In this document: positions 56,704 through 64,000 of the stretch, one piece after another
Layout of the letters: the number at the start of each line of letters is the position of its first letter
Numbering within the stretch: position 1 is the first letter of the stretch
Source of the DNA: DASXMT01 sp963812965
Lineage (GTDB): Bacteria > Actinomycetota > Acidimicrobiia > Acidimicrobiales > RAAP-2
Assembly: GCA_963812965.1 (NCBI GenBank)
Contig: CAWEXG010000011.1
Location: 131,294 to 195,293, forward strand
Direction of reading: 5' to 3'
Length of the DNA stretch: 64,000 nucleotides
Translations under genes and position numbers: made by a program
Notes under the pieces: model-generated
The model's database searches: none
What the model saw: only the letters and a program-made list of their open reading frames with translations
Told to the model about the DNA's origin: nothing

Positions 56704-57059
56704 AGCCGCCGGCGAGGTGAGGTTATGGTGACTCTGCGTGGGAAAAACTTAGGGAGTTACTCCCCCACCCCCCCCCGCGAGAACTTTCCCAGATTGAGAA
56801 TTTCTCAGCCTGGAAATCGCGGGTTGTTGCTGTGTTGCGACGTCCCCGGAACATGTACATCCCCCTGCTTTCGCTTGGTTGATAAAAACTGGTGTTTCGT
56901 ATCTTCTCGATCAGATGGTACACACTCTTCGTTTCCCAAACTGGTCGCGATGGCATCTAACTCCAGGTTCTTTATCTTGTCAAGCGTTTTTTGGCGGAAC
57001 CGGGGTCCCGGAGGAGCTGACGTGGGGCGGAGCCTGGTCAGAGAATCTGAAATATCAGT
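56704..57059. other. AT-richer intergenic region between surface-protein and MFS genes, with two short palindromes
   Basis: No gene is supported in this stretch of about 356 bases. It is clearly less GC-rich than its surroundings and contains a long C-run (around 56762-56776). Two perfect 13-base palindromes occur, GGGAGTTACTCCC (56752-56764) and TGAGAATTTCTCA (56795-56807). On the minus strand it lies between the MFS stop and the surface-protein start, so it probably holds the promoter and regulatory sites of the surface protein. Confidence 0.55.
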
Positions 57060-58325
57060 TCACGGGACAGCGGGGTTTTCAACGACAGCAGGGTTTTTGA
57101 TGGCGGGCTCGCCGGGCCGGTGCACGTGCGAGGGGTGGGCCGGCCACACGCGATCGGCGACGGCCATGGCCAGTGACATGACTGCCGAAGACCGCGCCGA
57201 GCACGCACACTCCTGTCCAGCCAGCGGCCGAGAACACGTAGCCGGCGGTGACCGAGCCGATGGCGCCACCCACGAAGTAACAGACCATGTAGGCGCTGTT
57301 GATGCGACTGCGGGCAGCGGGACGGAGAGCGTAGATCACTGCCTGGTTGGTGATCTGCATGCCTTGTGTTCCCAAGTCGAGGACGACGATACCGATCACC
57401 AGGGCCACGACCGACGTTTTCCCGACGCCCATGATGAGGAACGAGACGATCACCAACGCGCCCGCGATGGCAGTGGTGATGGTGGTCCGGTTCGAGTCGG
57501 CGAGCTTGCCGGCCACGTTTGCCGCTGCCACCCCGCCCACGCCGGCCAGACCGAAGAGGCCGATGACCAGGTTGGAGTAGTGATACGGCGACCCGCTCAA
57601 CAGAAACGTCAGCGCCGTCCACAACACGCTGAAGGCAGCGAAAACCATGGCGCCGTGCCAGGCGCGCCGGCGGAGCATCGGTTCGTCGACCAGGAGGCGA
57701 AGTGAGGAGCCAACCAGACCTCGGTAGGAGACATGAGGCCGTTGGGGCTCGGAGGGCAGCGCCCGGCGGAGCACCACGGCGAAGACGACCATGAGCCCGG
57801 CGGAGACCCAGTAGATGGTCCGCCATCCGGCCAACTGCGCCACCGCCCCGGACACCGTGCGAGCCAGCAGGATGCCCATGAGCAGGCCGGTCATGAGCCG
57901 GGCCACCACCCGGCCTCGTCGTTCCGGTCCGGTGCCAGGTCAGCAGCGAAAGGAATCATGATCTGCCCGGCCACCGACGCTGCGCCCACGGCAACCGATC
58001 CCGCCTCGAAGAGCCAGAGCGAGGGGGCGACGGCACACACCACCAGAGCCAACGTCGCCAGCAGGTACATGAGGACCACGAGTGATCGGCGCGGCCGCAG
58101 GTCACCCAACGGCACAACCAGGAGCAGGCCTGCCGCATACCCAACCTGGGTCGCCGTGACTACCGTGGCCGCGGCGCCGGATCCCACATGGAGGCTCCGG
58201 GCCACCTGGTGCAGCAGGGGCTGGGCGTAGTAGAGGTTGGCGACGATCGCTCCGGTGCCGACGGCCATCAGCACGACCAACCGACTGGACATGCCGTTGT
58301 GGGTGGAGTGCGGGGTAGTCGTCAT
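57060..58325 (-). pseudogene. Major facilitator superfamily exporter, two frame changes
   Basis: A twelve-helix MFS protein of about 421 residues. The N-terminal part (ATG at 58325; GAIVANLYYAQPLLHQVARSL and PLGDLRPRRSLVV, the loop 2-3 motif A) leads to a break near 57905. Then VVARLMTGLLMGILLARTVSGAVAQLAGWR continues helices 5 to 12. A second break near 57182 gives the natural end VMSLAMAVADRVWPA. One base is missing and one is extra. The FYAQPLL start resembles sugar-efflux or drug-efflux MFS proteins of the YdeA/AraJ type. Confidence 0.8.
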
Positions 58326-58408
58326 GGCTTCTTCGTCAATCTAACGCCCACGCACCCTTGACTGGCCTTTCGGATTGGGGACACCAGAGCACCGCATCTC
58401 TCGGTCTG

Positions 58409-58994
58409 TTACTCCGAGCCGTTCTTACGAGTCTCGAGGGCCAGGAGCCGGCGTTTCAGATCGAGGCCGCCGCCATAACCACCGATCCCGCCCCCCGATG
58501 CGATGACCCGGTGGCACGGTAGGACGATCGGCAGCGGGTTAGCCCCGTTGGCCTGTCCCACCGCCCGAAACGCCGCTGGGACGACCGACCCGCCGGGCCA
58601 GCTCGGCGTAGCTGATGGTCTCACCGTACGGGATGTCGGCCAGGGCAAACCAGACGCTGCGCTGGAACGGCGTACCCGCCGGGGCCAGCGGCAGGTCGAA
58701 CTCGGTTCGATCGCCGTCGAAGTACTCACCGAGTTGGGTGACCGCGTCGACCAGGTGGTCAGGAAGCTCGTCACGCCGGCAGACGACCGAGGAGTCTGGT
58801 TGGTCACCGGGCAGGTACAGGTAGGTGAGCGTGTGGTCGTCGGCGCGCAGCACCAGATCGCCGACGGGGCTCGGGTAGAGCAGCTCGTACCGGTCGGTAC
58901 CGAGGTGGTCGGTACCGAGGTGGTCGGCACCAGGTTGGTCGTCGCCTTCGTCGACGTGATGAGAGCGAGTGGATGTGTTGTCGATGGTCATCAT
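58409..58994 (-). CDS. ogt: Methylated-DNA--protein-cysteine methyltransferase, one frameshift
   Basis: A suicide DNA-repair protein that removes alkyl groups from O6-guanine. The N-terminal part (YPSPVGDLVLRADDHTLTYLYLPGD, then TPFQRSVWFALADIPYGETISYAELARRVGRP) joins in another frame to PAAFRAVGQANGANPLPIVLPCHRVIASGGGIGGYGGG. The acceptor cysteine is in PCHRV. One extra base lies in a C-run near 58581-58583; the corrected length is about 194 residues. The ATG at 58994 overlaps the stop of the adaA-alkA gene (ATGA), so both repair enzymes are one operon. A 15-base repeat (58892-58936) encodes a His-Leu-Gly-Thr-Asp stretch near the N-terminus. Confidence 0.88.
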
Positions 58995-60532
58995 GTGTGT
59001 ACTTCTTCCTTTTTCGTGGCGGGGTTCCGGGGTGGGAGTGGGCTCCGGCGTGAGGCCGTCGTGTTCGGGGGTTGATCGACGCGCCGACCTGTCGGCAACG
59101 CCCAGAGATGGGCCATGGCATAAGCACGCCAGGGACGCCAACGTTCCGAGCGATGGACGATGGTGGCCTGGTCATCGGCTACGCCCAGATGAACGAGCGC
59201 CCGTCGGATACCCACATCGGTCGGCAGGAACATGTCCGGGTCTCGGAGCGCCCGCATCAGCACGTACGAAGCGGTCCATGGACCGATCCCAGGCAGGGCC
59301 CGCAGGCGCTGCTCGAGGTCGGCAGGATCGGTACCGGGATCGATCACCAGGTCACCATCGGCCACCGCTCCGACGAGCGTCCTGATCGCACGACGCCGGC
59401 TGGAGGGCATGGCGAACGCCTCGTCCTCGGCGTCGAGCAGGTCGGCGGCGGAGGGAAAGAGGTGGGTCACCTGGCCGTAAGGCTCGGCCAATGGCCGGCC
59501 GATAGCGACAGCAAGCCGACCGGCGACCTGACGTGCACCGGCCACCGACACCTGCTGGCCGATGACGGCTCGCACCGCCAGTTCTGTGCCATCCACTGTC
59601 CCAGCCACACGTCGGCCTGGCGATCGTCGCACCAGGGGTCGGAGCAGGGGGTCGTTGACGAGCACCTCTGCCACCGCAACCGGGTCGGCGTCGAGATCGA
59701 GCAGCCGACGGCAACGGCTGACGGCCGTGGTCAGGTCACGTAGATCCTGTAGGTGGAAGGTGGCCTGGACGTACCCGCCCCCGTCCCCGGGCGTGAGCTC
59801 GACGACACCGTCGCCGTGAGGAAGGCCGATGCTCCGGCTGTAGGTCCCGTCGGCCCAGGCCTCCACGCCGGAAACGCCACGGACAGCCAGGTACTCGAAC
59901 AGCGCCTGGGAGTCGAACGGCTCTCGATGGGCCAGACGTAAGGTGATCGCTCCCCCGCTGCTCACACCGTGGCTCCGATGCTTCTTCCGCACGCCGGTCG
60001 GCGACATGGCGAACACCTCACGAATGGTGTCGTTGCACTGCCGGATGCTCGAAAATCCTGCTGCGAATGCGATCTGTGCCACCGGGAGATCGGTGGTCTC
60101 GAGCAAGATCCTGGCTGTCTGGGCTCGTTGGGCCCGGGCGATGGCCAGCGCGCCTGTGCCGACCTCGGCCACCAGATGACGGTGCAGCTGGCGCTCGCCA
60201 TAGCCGAGCCGACTGGCCAGCCCGGTCACGCCGTGGCGGTCGACGACACCATCGCGAATCAACTTCATGGCTCGAGCCACCACGTCTGCTCGGGAGTCCC
60301 ACTCGGGAGAGCCGGGAGCGGCGTCAGGACGACATCGCATACACGCCCGGAACCCGGCCATCTGGGCAGCGGCACTGGTTGGATAGAAGCGGACGTTGGA
60401 CCGTTTCGGGGTGATGGCCGGACAGCTTGGACGGCAGTAGATGTGTGTCGACGTCACCGCAGTGAAGAACCATCCGTCGAAGCGAGAGTCTTTCGACTGC
60501 ACCGCACGGTAGTGCTGCTCGAACTCGTCCAT
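58991..60532 (-). CDS. AdaA-AlkA fusion: methylphosphotriester-sensing regulator and 3-methyladenine DNA glycosylase
   Basis: A 513-residue alkylation-repair protein. The Ada zinc domain has Cys33, Cys37, Cys64 and Cys67, spaced exactly as Ada Cys38/42/69/72; Cys33 would accept methyl groups from phosphotriesters and turn the protein into an activator. An AraC-type helix-turn-helix pair (about 85-190) follows. An AlkA glycosylase occupies about 205-490, with LPGIGPWTASYVLMRAL as the helix-hairpin-helix and the catalytic aspartate in PTDVGIRRAL. The ATG at 60532 is chosen because the Ada domain begins there. It overlaps ogt. Confidence 0.94.
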   Translation of the reverse strand: MDEFEQHYRAVQSKDSRFDGWFFTAVTSTHIYCRPSCPAITPKRSNVRFYPTSAAAQMAGFRACMRCRPDAAPGSPEWDSRADVVARAMKLIRDGVVDRHGVTGLASRLGYGERQLHRHLVAEVGTGALAIARAQRAQTARILLETTDLPVAQIAFAAGFSSIRQCNDTIREVFAMSPTGVRKKHRSHGVSSGGAITLRLAHREPFDSQALFEYLAVRGVSGVEAWADGTYSRSIGLPHGDGVVELTPGDGGGYVQATFHLQDLRDLTTAVSRCRRLLDLDADPVAVAEVLVNDPLLRPLVRRSPGRRVAGTVDGTELAVRAVIGQQVSVAGARQVAGRLAVAIGRPLAEPYGQVTHLFPSAADLLDAEDEAFAMPSSRRRAIRTLVGAVADGDLVIDPGTDPADLEQRLRALPGIGPWTASYVLMRALRDPDMFLPTDVGIRRALVHLGVADDQATIVHRSERWRPWRAYAMAHLWALPTGRRVDQPPNTTASRRSPLPPRNPATKKEEVHT

Positions 60533-60785
60533 CACGCCACCATCGTCCCACGGTGGAACAGGCTGAGCTAGCGGAAATCGGACATCAAGGCAGGTGGGAC
60601 CCGGACCATCCCTGCCGGTTTCCAAGGCTCCTGTCGCCGAGTGCATCCTGAATGTCGATGACGTTCTGCCTGCTGACCGCGCTCTGCCTGCGATATTCGC
60701 GAGGATGTATCAGGAGAGCACGGATCGCATGGACAACGGGTGGCAGATCGGCGCCTGAGAGCATGCCTCTCCCAGGGAGGTCGAC

Positions 60786-61585
60786 ATGATCGTATGGACA
60801 TGGGTAAACGATCACCGGTGGTGGGCGACGATCCCGGTGGTCCTGGTCCTACTGGCAGCAGCCACGGTGGCCTTCTGGTTCTTCGTGCTGCGGAGTAGCG
60901 GCAACCCCGTCGATCTCCGGGACGCCATCCGCCTCTACCGCCAGGACCAGGGTGGCACGCCGGGAGCAACAGCTGCCGGGCTGCCCCAGCCCGGTGTCTA
61001 CCAATACACGACGACAGGCGGCGAACAGCTCAACGTGGCCGACATCTCTCGCTCGTTCCCTTCGCTCACCAACATGATCGTGACCGACGGTCGGTGCGCC
61101 GCCATGCAGTGGGACGCGCTGGCCGAGCACACCGAGCAAGTGGTCGAGTGTGCCCAACCGGGCGGAGCCCTCAGCCTCGCTCAACGATCGATACCGAACA
61201 GATCGCCAATGCGGCAACGACCACGACGATGACCTGCCCGGCCACGACCTACATCGTTCCCCCTCATCCTGTCATCGGCGAACGGTGGTCGAGCACCTGC
61301 CACCAGAGTGGTTCAGGGGTACGGGTAGACGGGGTCGTGATCGGTCCATCCCACGTCACGGTGGGCACACAGTCCGTCCCGGCGATCCATACCCGGTTCA
61401 CCATGCACTTCTCCGGTTCCGAGCAGGGCGTCAGTCCCACTGACGTCTGGATGTCACCGGAGGGTGGACTGATCCTCCGCCAGCACGAGACCGTCTCCGT
61501 TGCAGAAGGTTCGACCCCACTCGGATCCGTTCACTACTCCGAGACCATGGACATCACCCTGAGGTCACTGGTCCCGAAGCGCTGA
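60786..61585 (+). CDS. Membrane-anchored protein of unknown function, one frameshift
   Basis: One N-terminal helix (about 14-35, TIPVVLVLLAAATVAFWFFVL) anchors an extracytoplasmic domain of about 220 residues. The frame changes near 61180: ALSLAQ in the first frame, then STIDTEQIANAATTTTMTCP to the end in the next, consistent with one missing base. The second half reads as a beta-rich domain with two cysteines (TCPATTYIVPP, TCHQSGSG). I do not recognise the family. A GGGAGG ribosome site precedes the ATG. Confidence 0.65.
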
Positions 61586-61643
61586 TGGTCCGGTGTGGTG
61601 GACCGGCGGGTTGGCGGCCGGCCAGTTGGGTAAGATCGGTCGG

Positions 61644-61671
61644 TTGGCGATTGGCGATTGGCGATTGGCGA
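61644..61671. repeat. 7-bp tandem repeat, four copies, upstream of Cof-type phosphatase
   Basis: TTGGCGA is repeated four times perfectly (61644-61671) in the 128-base gap before the HAD gene. It is non-coding, so copy changes could alter promoter spacing. Confidence 0.9.
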
Positions 61672-61713
61672 TTAACAGCCAGAGGTCGAGGAACGTGTGC
61701 GAGGCTGTGATGC

Positions 61714-62530
61714 ATGACCACGAACGACCGATCCATCCGGCTGTTGCTGGCTGACGTCGACGGCACGCTGGTCACCCAGGACAAGGAGCTCACCGACGAC
61801 GCCGTCACCGCTGTGCATCAGCTGCACGAGGTCGGCATCCTCTTCGCCATCACCAGTGGGCGTCCTCCTCGTGGCATGTCGATGCTCATCGAGCCCCTCG
61901 CGCTGTCCACGCCCATCTCGGCGTTCAACGGCGGCGTAGTCGTCAGCCCGGATATGTCGGTGATCGACCAGAAGGTGTTGGCACCGTCCGTCGTGGCACC
62001 AGCACTCGATCTGTTGGAGTCGTTCGGGCTCGACAGCTGGATCTACCGCGGCTCTGAGTGGTACGTGCAGAACCCGGAGGGACCGCACGTCGAGCGGGAG
62101 AGACAGACGGTACGTTCCCCCCACCCTGGTCGACAGCTTCGAGGGCATGACCGACAACATCGCCAAGATCGTGGGAGTGAGCGACGATCACGACGCCATC
62201 TCCAAAGCGGAAGCGGGTGCACACGACACATTCGGAGACCACGTCTCCGCCGCCAGCTCACAGCCCTACTACCTCGACATCACCCACCCCGACGCCAACA
62301 AGGGAAGCGTGGTGACGTTCCTGTCGACAACGTTCGACATACCAGAGGACCAGATCGCCACCATTGGGGACATGCCCAACGACGTGCTCATGTTCGCCGA
62401 TTCAGGACTGAGTATCGCCATGGGCAACGCCTCTGCTGAGGTCCAGTCGTCGGCCGATCGGGTGACCACCTCGAACGAGGAAGAAGGCTTCGCCACTGCC
62501 GTCAAGCGCTTCGTGTTGGGAAGCGAGTAG
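61714..62530 (+). CDS. Cof-type HAD phosphatase, one frameshift
   Basis: A HAD-IIB (Cof) sugar-phosphatase-like enzyme. LLADVDGTLVTQDKELTDDAV is motif I, FAITSGRPPRGM is motif II, and after the break DANKGSVVTFLS and TIGDMPNDVLMFADSGLSIAMGNA are motifs III and IV. Frame one ends soon after YRGSEWYVQNPEGPHVE, and the next frame resumes at VPPTLVDSFEGMTDNIAKIVG. One extra base lies near 62113; the corrected length is about 271 residues. Confidence 0.87.
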
Positions 62531-62592
62531 CAGCCCGGGACAGACTGCTCCCTGATTGCAGCCCGCCTCTTCGCGAAGCCCCTCAGGTACGT

Positions 62593-63129
62593 CTAGACGC
62601 CGTAGGTGGCGACGAGAAGGCCGCGCGCCAATGTGTGGAACCGGAGATTGAAACCGACGAAGGCCGGCGAGGCTTCGGCGTCCGGCCCCAGCTTCTCGGT
62701 GTCCACAGCGTGAACGGCGAAGATGTACCGGTGCGGTGCATCTCCCTCCGGCGGAGCAGCACCATCGAACTGCCGTGAGCCGAAGTCGTTTCGAGCGTGC
62801 ACGGCACCTGCCGGCGCTTTGTCGCCGGTCCCTGCCCCCCTCGACAGCGAGGTGACATCAGCGGGAATGTCGAAGAGGACCCAGTGCCAGAAGCCACTCC
62901 CTGTCGGCGCATCGGGGTCGTAGCAGGTGACGGCGAAGCTCTGCGTCTCGGCGGGATAGTCCGCCCACGACAGTTGCGGAGACGCGTTGTCCCCAGAGAA
63001 GCCCATGCTGTCGAAGACATGGACGTCGGGAAGCGTCTCGCCGTGGACCAGGTCGGTACTGGTGACCGTCAGCGTGGGAACCGAAGGAAGGAAATCGTAC
63101 GGAATCGGTGGTCGTTCTGAATCTGCCAC
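62593..63129 (-). CDS. YbhB/YbcL-family (PEBP, Raf-kinase-inhibitor-like) protein
   Basis: A 178-residue PEBP protein. FGFSGDNASPQLSW-type ligand-site residues appear as FSGDNASPQLSWADYP, followed by FAVTCYDPDAPTGSGFWHWVLFDIPADVTSL and PHRYIFAVHAVD. Bacterial members are cytosolic here (no signal peptide) and of unknown ligand. The GTG start has an AGGAG site. It converges on the Cof-type gene. Confidence 0.93.
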   Translation of the reverse strand: MADSERPPIPYDFLPSVPTLTVTSTDLVHGETLPDVHVFDSMGFSGDNASPQLSWADYPAETQSFAVTCYDPDAPTGSGFWHWVLFDIPADVTSLSRGAGTGDKAPAGAVHARNDFGSRQFDGAAPPEGDAPHRYIFAVHAVDTEKLGPDAEASPAFVGFNLRFHTLARGLLVATYGV

Positions 63130-63200
63130 GCTCTGCTCCTCGCTACTCCGTTACTTCGTCGCTCCGTCAGCGAGCCCGAGATCCCTACCCGTCAAGCCTC

Positions 63201-64000
63201 TCAGCTGCACGGGTCATACCACGGCTGTTCACCGTCGAGCGAGTACAACGTGACGGCCAACATGTCCTGGTCGGCCTTGGATGCCTGGTTGGGCGGCACG
63301 CCAACGAGGTCCGGTCGCCCTGCAGCTTCAGCGGCGCTGTTCCATGTGGCCTGGCTGAACTGGAACGCTCCCATGTAGTCGCCGTTGGGTGACACCGCGG
63401 TGTAGTCACCACCCGACTCATCCTGGACGACGCACTGTAGAAATCCGTTCAGCGTAGGATCCACCGAGCTTCCGCCCCCCGAACTGGTCACCGTCGGTGG
63501 AGCCGAGCTCTGGCTCGATGTCGGCGTCGCTTGACTGCTTGTCGAAGACGACGAGCTGGCAGTGTTCGCGGCCTGCTGCTTCGCCAGTGCCGCGTTCTGA
63601 GCCGCCGTCACGGCAGCCTCGGCGGCAGCCGCTTCCGCTGCCTGCTGCTGGCTGATCGCCACCGCCAGCTGACCGTTGACCTGAGCCTGTTGGGATTCGA
63701 TCTCGTTCTGCGTGCTGTTGGCCTCGTTGAGGAAGGTGGCCTCTTGCGTCTGTGCCGCAGAGTCCTCTGCTTCCCGCTGCTGCAGCACCGACTGGTCCGT
63801 CTGTAAGGCGTGCTGATTCGTGTGCAGATCGTCCATGGCAACGGTGATGGCCCCCACTGCGATCTCCTGGTACTCACTGCGGACCAACGCCGTCTTCTGG
63901 TTGGTGTCGAACACTTGCGTGAACTCGCTCGAGACGTCCTCGCCCCCGTTCACGTACGACGAGAGGGCTTCGGCTTCGAGATGGTGCCTGTCCCCGACGA
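63201..64000 (-). CDS. Coiled-coil peptidoglycan hydrolase with C-terminal Rpf/transglycosylase-like domain, N-terminus outside window
   Basis: The frame is open to the right edge, so the gene starts beyond 64000. About 130 residues of coiled coil rich in Gln/Ala (ATFLNEANSTQNEIESQQAQV) lead to a Ser/Thr/Pro linker. The C-terminal domain (about the last 80 residues) is Rpf/transglycosylase-like: CVVQDESGGDYTAVSPNGDYMGAFQFSQATW with the catalytic glutamate in ESGG, ending EQPWYDPC. Such proteins cleave the glycan backbone, aiding growth or resuscitation. A short internal GTG start at 63953 is possible but would cut the coil. Confidence 0.85.
   Translation of the reverse strand, partial: VGDRHHLEAEALSSYVNGGEDVSSEFTQVFDTNQKTALVRSEYQEIAVGAITVAMDDLHTNQHALQTDQSVLQQREAEDSAAQTQEATFLNEANSTQNEIESQQAQVNGQLAVAISQQQAAEAAAAEAAVTAAQNAALAKQQAANTASSSSSTSSQATPTSSQSSAPPTVTSSGGGSSVDPTLNGFLQCVVQDESGGDYTAVSPNGDYMGAFQFSQATWNSAAEAAGRPDLVGVPPNQASKADQDMLAVTLYSLDGEQPWYDPCS

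Overview
The window is high-GC DNA of a free-living actinobacterium. A YbhN-type membrane protein carrying a kinase-like domain, a DUF222/HNH protein, a CsoR regulator, a resuscitation-promoting-factor-like hydrolase, many fused or duplicated acyl-CoA genes and six blades of the GYWLV type all fit Actinomycetota. The class Acidimicrobiia is my best inference, but nothing here proves it. There is no phage, plasmid, insertion sequence or CRISPR array; it reads as chromosome.

Layout. 1-3743: 1-Cys peroxiredoxin (cut by the left edge), HAD phosphatase and a kinase-like/flippase-like membrane protein. 3775-15065 (minus strand, tightly coupled): an ABC-transporter-dependent surface-polysaccharide locus with five GT4 glycosyltransferases of two paralogous types, two paralogous methyltransferase-like proteins, Wzm/Wzt exporter subunits and an embedded clpP. 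15236-17663: tRNA-Leu(UAG), an HNH protein and a DUF4214/methyltransferase. 17889-28777: an acyl-CoA/lipid region with an SDR dehydrogenase, a branched-chain amino-acid type ABC importer (LivK, fused LivH-LivM, LivG, LivF), two MaoC-type hydratase halves around a double acyl-CoA dehydrogenase, and an enoyl-CoA hydratase. 28790-32696: a thioredoxin-fold protein and an overlapping murL-murD2 pair, the epimerase route for putting D-glutamate into peptidoglycan. 32775-36320: CsoR with its operator, a metal permease with a YHS domain, glutamate decarboxylase and a cold-shock protein. 36445-43242: FUSC membrane protein, amidohydrolase, DoxX protein and threonine ammonia-lyase. 43266-50386: L,D-transpeptidase, acyl-CoA dehydrogenase, MMPL transporter and acyl-CoA ligase. 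50515-52495: CHAP amidase, an AbrB/PIN-like toxin-antitoxin pair with a clear promoter and operator, and a VOC protein. 52747-56703: a large secreted Ig-like and blade-repeat protein. 57060-64000: MFS exporter, Ogt plus AdaA-AlkA alkylation repair, an anchored unknown, Cof-type phosphatase, PEBP protein and an Rpf-like hydrolase cut by the right edge.

Two properties cut across the window. First, at least 14 recognisable genes are interrupted by about 22 single-base frame changes. Extra bases outnumber missing ones, and genes expected to be essential are hit, so uncorrected sequencing indels are more likely than mass pseudogenisation. I give such genes as one merged span. Genes with one indel are typed CDS and genes with several are typed pseudogene; the type is not a claim about the living cell. 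Second, short tandem repeats are frequent, and most of those inside genes have a period that is a multiple of three.
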